NCBI GenBank assembly: GCA_963575745.1
Contig: CAUYUJ010018059.1
Span: 1,097,501 to 1,120,000, forward strand
Reading direction: 5' to 3'
Length of the DNA: 22,500 nucleotides
From: Prorocentrum cordatum
Taxonomy: Eukaryota > Sar > Dinophyceae > Prorocentrales > Prorocentraceae
The notes under the pieces were generated by a model. It saw only the letters and a program-made list of their open reading frames with translations, did not search any database and was not told where the DNA came from. Each line of letters opens with the position of its first letter. Position 1 is the stretch's first letter. Shown here piece by piece: positions 18,023 to 22,500 of this stretch. Position numbers and translations under genes: made by a program.

Positions 18023-18043
18023 CTTGGGCCAAAATGGCTACGG
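18023..18043 (-). other. dinoflagellate spliced-leader (DinoSL) relic
   Basis: On the minus strand the sequence begins CCGTAGCCATTTTGG and ends CAAG, immediately followed by ATG. It matches the conserved 21 nt of DinoSL with one difference, C instead of T at position 17; the variable first base (D) is C here. Spliced leaders are added to dinoflagellate mRNAs by trans-splicing and are found in the genome next to a coding sequence when an mRNA has been reverse-transcribed and reinserted. It is far too long a match for chance, and its position flush with the ORF1 ATG marks the 5' end of the element. Confidence 0.93.
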
Positions 18044-18085
18044 GGAGGAGGAGGGGGAAAAGGAGGAGGAGGAGGAGGAGAAGGA
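18044..18085. repeat. (GGA)n microsatellite flanking the LINE 5' end
   Basis: A GGGGAGGAGGAGGGGGAAAAGGAGG purine tract on the plus strand directly outside the spliced-leader relic. On the element's strand it reads TTTCCCCCTCCTCC, resembling the sequence at the opposite edge near 6765. Confidence 0.85.
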
Positions 18086-18124
18086 TGGTGCTATGAAACT
18101 CTCAGGGGCTGAAGGGTATGCAAC

Positions 18125-18475
18125 TCATTGTTATGACACTCTCGCTGCTCTGCAACGCATTGTTCTGAAACTCGTTGCTCTGAAACTCATTGTTCTGAAA
18201 CTCACTGCTCTGAAGCTAATTGCCCTGAAACGCATTGCTCTGAAACTCATTGCTCGGAAACTCATTGTCCGAAAACTTCCGCAAACGCTCATTGTTCTGA
18301 AACTCTCAGAAAGGTCATTTCTCTGGAACTCATTGCTCTGAAACACTCACTGCTCGGAAACTCATTGCTCTGAAACTGATTGCCCTGAAACCCATTGATC
18401 TGAAACTGATTGCCCTGAAGCTCACTGCTCTGGAACTCATTGCTCTGAAACTCACCGCTCTCAACCCCATCGCTC
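18125..18475. repeat. 15-bp minisatellite
   Basis: About 20-25 imperfect copies of TCTGAAACTCATTGC, with frequent substitutions (for example CCTGAAACGC and TCGGAAACTC) and a few insertions near 18270-18320. The unit is a multiple of three, so frames stay open on both strands: a pentapeptide FRAMS-like repeat on minus and LKLIA-like on plus. No start or flanking domain supports a gene. Confidence 0.88.
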
Positions 18476-18574
18476 GATAACTTTCTAAAAGGCACATTGC
18501 CCTGAAACTCCCATTTTGAAAACTCAAGGGCTCACAACACTCTCACGAAATACATGCCAAGGAACTTATGTATC

Positions 18575-19100
18575 TCGTCCTCCTCATCCTTCTCCTCCTC
18601 CTTCTTTTCCTCCACGTCCTCACCCGCTTCCTTAATTACTCCTCCTCGTCCTCATCCTCCTCCTCCACCTTCTCCTTCTTTTCCGCTTCCTCCTCCCCCC
18701 CTCCTCCGATGCATCGGTTCTGAGTTGCAAAACTTTCTACGAACAAGCTCGAAATTCCTTTCGCTTGGAGGGTCGCCCAGGAGGCTTTGTCCGATGGGAG
18801 AAATCGCCGCCCACCATTATTCAGCATGGCGCGCGTTTGTGGACAACTCATTCCTCTTCCTGCCTCCTGCTCCTCCTTTTCCTCATCCTCCTGCCCCCCT
18901 GCTCCTCTTCCTCCTCCACATCCACCTCCTCTTCCTTTTCCTTTTCATCCTCCTCTTCCTCCTCCTCCTCCTCCTCCTCCTCCCCCTCCTCTTCCCTCTT
19001 TTCCTACTCCTCCTTCTCCTCCGCCTCGTCCTTCTCCTCTTTATCCTCCTCCTCCTCCCTCCCCCTGCTCCTCCTCCCCCTCACCCTCCTCCTCCTCCTC

Positions 19101-19134
<34 letters not shown>

Positions 19135-19136
19135 TT

Positions 19137-19190
<54 letters not shown>

Positions 19191-19345
19191 CTCGTCCTTC
19201 TCCTCCTCCTCCTCCTCCTCCTCCTCCTCCCCGTCCCCGTCCCCGTCCCCGTCCTCCTCCTCCTCCTCCTCCTCCTCCTCCTCCTCCTCCTCCTCCTCCT
19301 CCTCCTCCTCTCCCTCCTCCTCTTCCCTCTCCTCCTCTCAGCCTA
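18575..19345. repeat. homopyrimidine (TCC)n / (TCGTCC)n block
   Basis: A (TCC)n-rich stretch at about 18575-18705, then an almost unbroken pyrimidine-rich tract from about 18850 to 19340. The second contains roughly a dozen CCTCGT hexamers (about 19105-19195), three CCCCGT units and a long perfect (TCC)n run near 19250-19310. Long Ser, Leu or Pro frames here are translations of the repeat. Confidence 0.9.
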
Positions 19346-19484
19346 ATTAAGTTATGCCTCGCCAGTGCTTGACCCTAGCAAGAGGAGCAAAAGGACGAAG
19401 AGAAGGAGGAGGAGAGAGGAGGGAGGGCCAGTTTATTCACCGCCGAGAACTCCAGGGGGTAGGGTCGAAACTATCGTCTACTCT

Positions 19485-19690
19485 GGGTTAGTGGCGATGA
19501 CCCTGATGGATCTTCGGCTCGCGAGGATGGTGATGGCGATGACGACGATGATAGCGTTCATGGTGTTGACGATGATTGTGATGGTGCTGGCGATCGTGAT
19601 AGTGATGATGATGGTGACACTGTAGTGCTCGTGATGGTGATGATGAGGGTGGTGGTGACTGACGGCGACGAAGAATCTGGTGATGGCGAT
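19485..19690. repeat. (GAT)n microsatellite
   Basis: Imperfect GAT/GGT/GAC trinucleotides, similar in type to the 6115-6560 block but shorter. No gene is supported. Confidence 0.75.
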
Positions 19691-19961
19691 GCCCTAACTC
19701 CGGCGACTCCGACCTCGAGCTCGACGGCGCCGACGCAAAACCGCGGCGCGCCGCAGACGGGGCGGAACTCGATGGGCAAAGGCCCAGACGCGTCAGCGAG
19801 GCCCGCAACCAAGCCTGCGTGCAGCTCCTAGCCGGGTCGACATCCGCATCCGCGTTCACGAAATGCCGGCGCCATCGCCACCGCATCGCGACCGCCGCCT
19901 CCCAGGGCCCCGTGCGCGCCTCGCACGCAGCGAAGCGCAGCCCCGCAAAGACCTGTCAGAG

Positions 19962-20160
19962 GTGAAGGCGATGTCCAAGTGCATCTGGCAGAGGTCGCCC
20001 TCGCCTATCAAGACGATGCCCGTCGCGACCACCGGCCTCCCGAACGCGTCGGGCTGCAGTCGGCCCACGGCAGCCAGGTCGCCGCTGCCGCCGCTGGCGC
20101 AGCGCGCTCCCAGCGCGCTTAGGTCAGGCTGCAGCGCCGAGTAATACTTGGCGGGTGAAA
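19962..20160 (-). CDS. candidate internal exon, unidentified
   Basis: The minus strand reads as protein-like sequence: KYYSALQPDLSALGAR, then LAAVGRLQPDAFGRP, VVATGIVLIGEGDL and CQMHLDIAFTSD, without simple repeats. Upstream there is CCTGTTGCAG (near 20168-20177) and CACCCGCCAAG just before TATTAC (about 20145-20155), possible 3' splice sites. Downstream, GACAG followed by GTCTTTG (near 19955-19965) could be a 5' splice site. Below it the frame turns Arg-rich and loses protein-like character. I do not recognise the family. Alternatives are a piece of a mobile element or a chance frame. Confidence 0.33.
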
Positions 20161-20485
20161 GAAATGGTCTGCAACAGGGGGTCTGCAATGGGGGCTGAAT
20201 GGCCCATGTGTGCTCAATATATCGCTCACGCATGTGATCCGGTACGATTGGCATCCAATATTGGCGGTCATGGGGGGCCCGTCGCTCGTGCCCACGCGTT
20301 GCCCGCACGCGCGGCGTCCATCCAGCATCGCTCATGCGTGCGGGCGTTCTTGCATATCGCGCGTGGTGCGGCGTAGTGGAGCGCAAATATCTGGATTGTG
20401 CGATTGATGATCGCGTATGTTCACAAACGATGACTTGTCGACACCTAAGACAGATTTGACATGGGTCCCGCGATTCCCCCAACAT

Positions 20486-20682
20486 GTAAATTCTCATTTT
20501 CTTTTTTGTCCAGACATGTAATATTCACATGTTCCGTTCATGCAGATTCCAAAGCAAAATTCCAGAAGTGAACCTGCATGTTCCTTTCACCCCCAAATGA
20601 GGACTCGCACTTCCTATTTTTCCCAGACTGAGAATTCACATGTTGTTTTCCCCACCAGTGTGAATTCATATTTTGCCCAGGC
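20486..20682 (+). repeat. degenerate ~31-bp tandem array of 3'-splice-site-like units
   Basis: Successive units end in a pyrimidine run plus CAG, with CAG at 20511, 20543, 20563, 20624, 20656 and 20678 and a CAA at 20594 at the expected position. Spacings are 32, 20, 31, 30, 32 and 22. Units share ATGTAAATTCTCAT, ATATTCACATGTT, GAATTCACATGTT or GAATTCATATTT before the pyrimidine run. The region is clearly more AT-rich than its surroundings. It may be an intron or an old satellite. Confidence 0.55.
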
Positions 20683-20949
20683 CCTCGAGATCCCCGAAAC
20701 TGAGGCGCAGCGGTCCACATGTCAGATTGGCTGTGCAGATTTTGACACTCGCCCCGCCGCTTGTATTCCAATATTCTCCTCTTGCGCCCTCAGCGCGCGT
20801 TGCCTTCGCCGCCTTTCCCCAGCCCCCCGACCCCTTGCTTCGTGCGTCCTCGAGTCTCGCGCGCGGGCGCTGGCGGGGAGCTGCAATTTGTTCCCGCGCC
20901 GAACACAACAATCGAAGATGCATCGCCCATGCGCGGCCCATGGAGACAC

Positions 20950-22420
20950 CATTGCCGGGGCCCTGCGCCCGGCCCCCAACTCACCCTCCAATATGCAGAC
21001 CAAGTGGCCCACGATCCGCTGGAGCTGCCAGCGGGACAGCCGCGGCTCGCAACAGACCTGGCGGAGCGCAGGGTAGGGCCTCCAGGCCAGCATCGACGCG
21101 CGTCTGAGCAGCCCCCCGCGACCGCCCAGCACCGCGCCGAGGATGACAATCCCTCGCTGAACATCCTGAAACTCGTGCCACCGCGGCCACCGACAGTCCA
21201 GCTCCGCCGCGAGTCTCATGAGCAAGTCGCCCGGCGCGGCCGCGTTGAACAACGCGAAGTTCGGGTCGTGGCACGCGGGGCTCGGATCGCCGCGTGACCG
21301 ACGCGCGGGCCTCGTTCAAGCGCCGCCCATCATCGGCGAGGCCCAACGCAGCCATGGCGTCGACCAGCGCGTCGCGGCAGATCCACTGCGCCTGGCCCCA
21401 GCCCGAAGGGGCGCCGCGAAGCAAGGCCGCGTGATCTCGTCGCCTGGCGCGCCGATGCGGCGCCCGAGCTGGTCGTTGTAGACCTGCAGCTCCCAGCTCG
21501 ACCTCGGCGACCTCGACGTCGCAGGATCTCCAGCTGTCCCATGACGGGTCGGCAAGCCGATAGAAATCGCCCTCGAAGTCGACCGAGCCCGCGCGCGGCG
21601 AGTCGCAGCGGTCGTCGAACTCGGCGAGGTCCTCCGGGTCGCGCCGATCGCTTCCAGAAGGTCGATGGACCCTGGGGCCTCGCCCGACGCCAGCAACGAC
21701 CGGTGCGGCATTTGGTGCAACTGATTCGCCTGGCGAGCACCCACGACCGCGCGGGCCTCGCCCTTCTTCTCGACGGCGAAAAACGCGCTGGCGCGCGCCA
21801 TCCGCCGACGACGCCCGCCAGCAAGCCCGCGCGCGGCCAGTCGGCGGGGGGCGTCGACGAAGGGGGGGGTCCGCGGGGCATGCGGGTTGAGAAGGGCGCC
21901 CTAGTGCGGTTCGAAGATCTCTTCGTCCTTGGCAAAACTGGCGCTGGGTCGCTCCACGTCGGAATCGATGCGCCCGCGGCCCTCTGGCGCGCGTCGCGGC
22001 GCAACGCCGCGAAGCTGACGAGGTTGGGCAGGCCCAGAACGTTGAGTTTGTAAGCATCATGATCACGGCCAGTGAAACTCTCGCCAGTTCCTAATTTCAA
22101 ATCTTGGCGCTCGAAGAGTTCCTGCAGGGCTGAAGCGCAGTCCGCGCCCTTCGGTCGGTCGCCGACGCGGCGGGCCAGACGTCGGACTTGCTGAATGACC
22201 GACTCCTGAGCAGTTGCCGGTCGATGGTTGCGCGGCGTTCGAGTCTCGGGGCGCCCCCCGCCCCGCGCCGCGCACAAGGTGTTCAGCGCCCCGGGCCTCG
22301 AAGGGCCGCCAGCGGCGATCGTCGACGCGAGCGGCCCGCCGATTCAGATGCCGAGGCAACACGGCGCGACCTCCACGGGCGGGGCGGCGAAGGAGTCATC
22401 GGCGCGAGGCTGGAGAAGCA
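20950..22420 (-). pseudogene. degenerate reverse transcriptase of a second dinoflagellate family
   Basis: Similarity-like blocks occur in colinear order on the minus strand but in different frames. First is an N-terminal block with ALQELFERQDLK and DHDAYKLNVLG (about 22160-22040); then FFAVEKKGEARAVVGARQAN (about 21790-21730, the FF-V-KK...R-V-DAR-AN type RT motifs 1-2); GSVDFEGDFYRLADP (about 21585-21545, box A position); SGWGQAQWICRDALVDAM (about 21411-21350, box B position); HDPNFALFN (about 21265-21240, box C position); and WRPYPALRQVCC with LSRWQLQRIVGHLV (about 21090-20995, the downstream WR...GH region). From memory of the family, box C is normally YVDN; here the Asp is displaced. At least four frame changes are needed, so this is a dead copy. 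It differs clearly from the LINE RT at 12390-13486. It may extend right of the window. Confidence 0.6.
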
Positions 22421-22500
22421 AAACTCTGGGCGGTGTGCGGCCCTCCTAGGAGACTCCCGTCAGCAGGCAGCATGGCCCGGCGCGCGTCCGCGGCGGCGCG

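Larger units (their letters stand above)
6765..18043 (-). mobile_element. near full-length APE-type LINE retrotransposon, about 11.3 kb, decayed
   Basis: On the minus strand the order is: spliced-leader relic, gag-like ORF1, APE endonuclease, linker, RT, zinc knuckle, RNase H, C-terminal zinc domain, C-terminal extension, RGEG array, 3' hairpin. No LTRs were seen, and APE plus RT plus RNase H in this order is LINE architecture. Coding is interrupted by apparent frameshifts near 16.65, 16.0, 13.48 and 8.02 kb and by in-frame stops at 12390 (TAA), 10077 (TAG) and 8361 (TAG). The frame is otherwise continuous, so decay is recent or moderate. The 5' edge is set by the spliced-leader match. The 3' edge is inferred to lie at the pyrimidine tract near 6765 and is uncertain. 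Both edges abut TTCCCCCTCC-type sequence. Confidence 0.88.

Noticed and set aside
18554-19372. Plus-strand frames of 187-272 codons of poly-Ser, poly-Leu or poly-Pro
   Set aside because: Direct translations of the (TCC)n/(TCGTCC)n tract in three phases, with no non-repeat domain.
21541-22053. Plus-strand frame of 170 codons over the right-hand RT remnant
   Set aside because: Shadow of the minus-strand RT motifs in GC-rich DNA. Its Arg/Pro-rich composition is typical of antisense frames.

Overview
The window is nuclear DNA of a dinoflagellate, and most of what can be recognised in it is retrotransposon. The strongest evidence is at 18023-18043 on the minus strand: a 20/21 match to the dinoflagellate spliced leader (DinoSL), fused directly to the ATG of a retroelement reading frame. 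GC-rich sequence, abundant trinucleotide and dinucleotide microsatellites, and reverse transcriptase (RT) families of dinoflagellate type agree with this. No host gene, tRNA, rRNA or CRISPR could be identified with confidence. The species cannot be named from the sequence.

Layout. (1) 1-1010, minus strand: a 5'-truncated, frameshifted RT fragment of a LINE related to the main element; it starts next to a (CTC)n tract and runs off the left edge. (2) 1010-6765: mostly non-coding, with a small dispersed repeat carrying NotI-type palindromes (2489-2712), a (GA)n/(CA)n/(TA)n block (4897-5350), a degenerate ~90 bp tandem repeat (5690-6100) and a long (GAT)n block (6115-6560). (3) 6765-18043, minus strand: one very long (~11.3 kb) LINE-type element. 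In 5' to 3' order it has the spliced-leader relic, a gag-like ORF1 (zinc finger plus coiled coils), an APE endonuclease, a long acidic/low-complexity linker, RT, a CCHC zinc knuckle, RNase H, a C-terminal zinc domain, a C-terminal extension, an RGEG 11-residue repeat array, and a strong 3' hairpin 2 nt after the last stop codon. (4) 18044-19700: a (GGA)n tract, a 15-bp minisatellite, a ~500 bp homopyrimidine block and a (GAT)n block. (5) 19850-20700: a candidate unidentified exon and a tandem array whose units each look like a 3' splice site. (6) 20950-22420, minus strand: a badly broken RT of a second, different dinoflagellate family.

How it works together. The main element looks like one ancestral polyprotein of roughly 3,600 residues, now broken by four apparent frameshifts (near 16.65, 16.0, 13.48 and 8.02 kb) and three in-frame stops (TAA 12390, TAG 10077, TAG 8361). 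From about 13.48 kb down to 8.03 kb everything lies in one frame. ORF1 would bind RNA, APE would nick the target, RT and RNase H would copy the RNA and remove it, and the 3' hairpin is a candidate RT recognition structure. The spliced leader abutting the ATG means this copy, or its parent, derives from a trans-spliced mRNA that was reverse-transcribed.

Most notable points: a spliced leader as the 5' end of a near full-length LINE; a WxxCVPxL module present once before RT and twice after RNase H; and the RGEG array with a 66-bp higher-order period.
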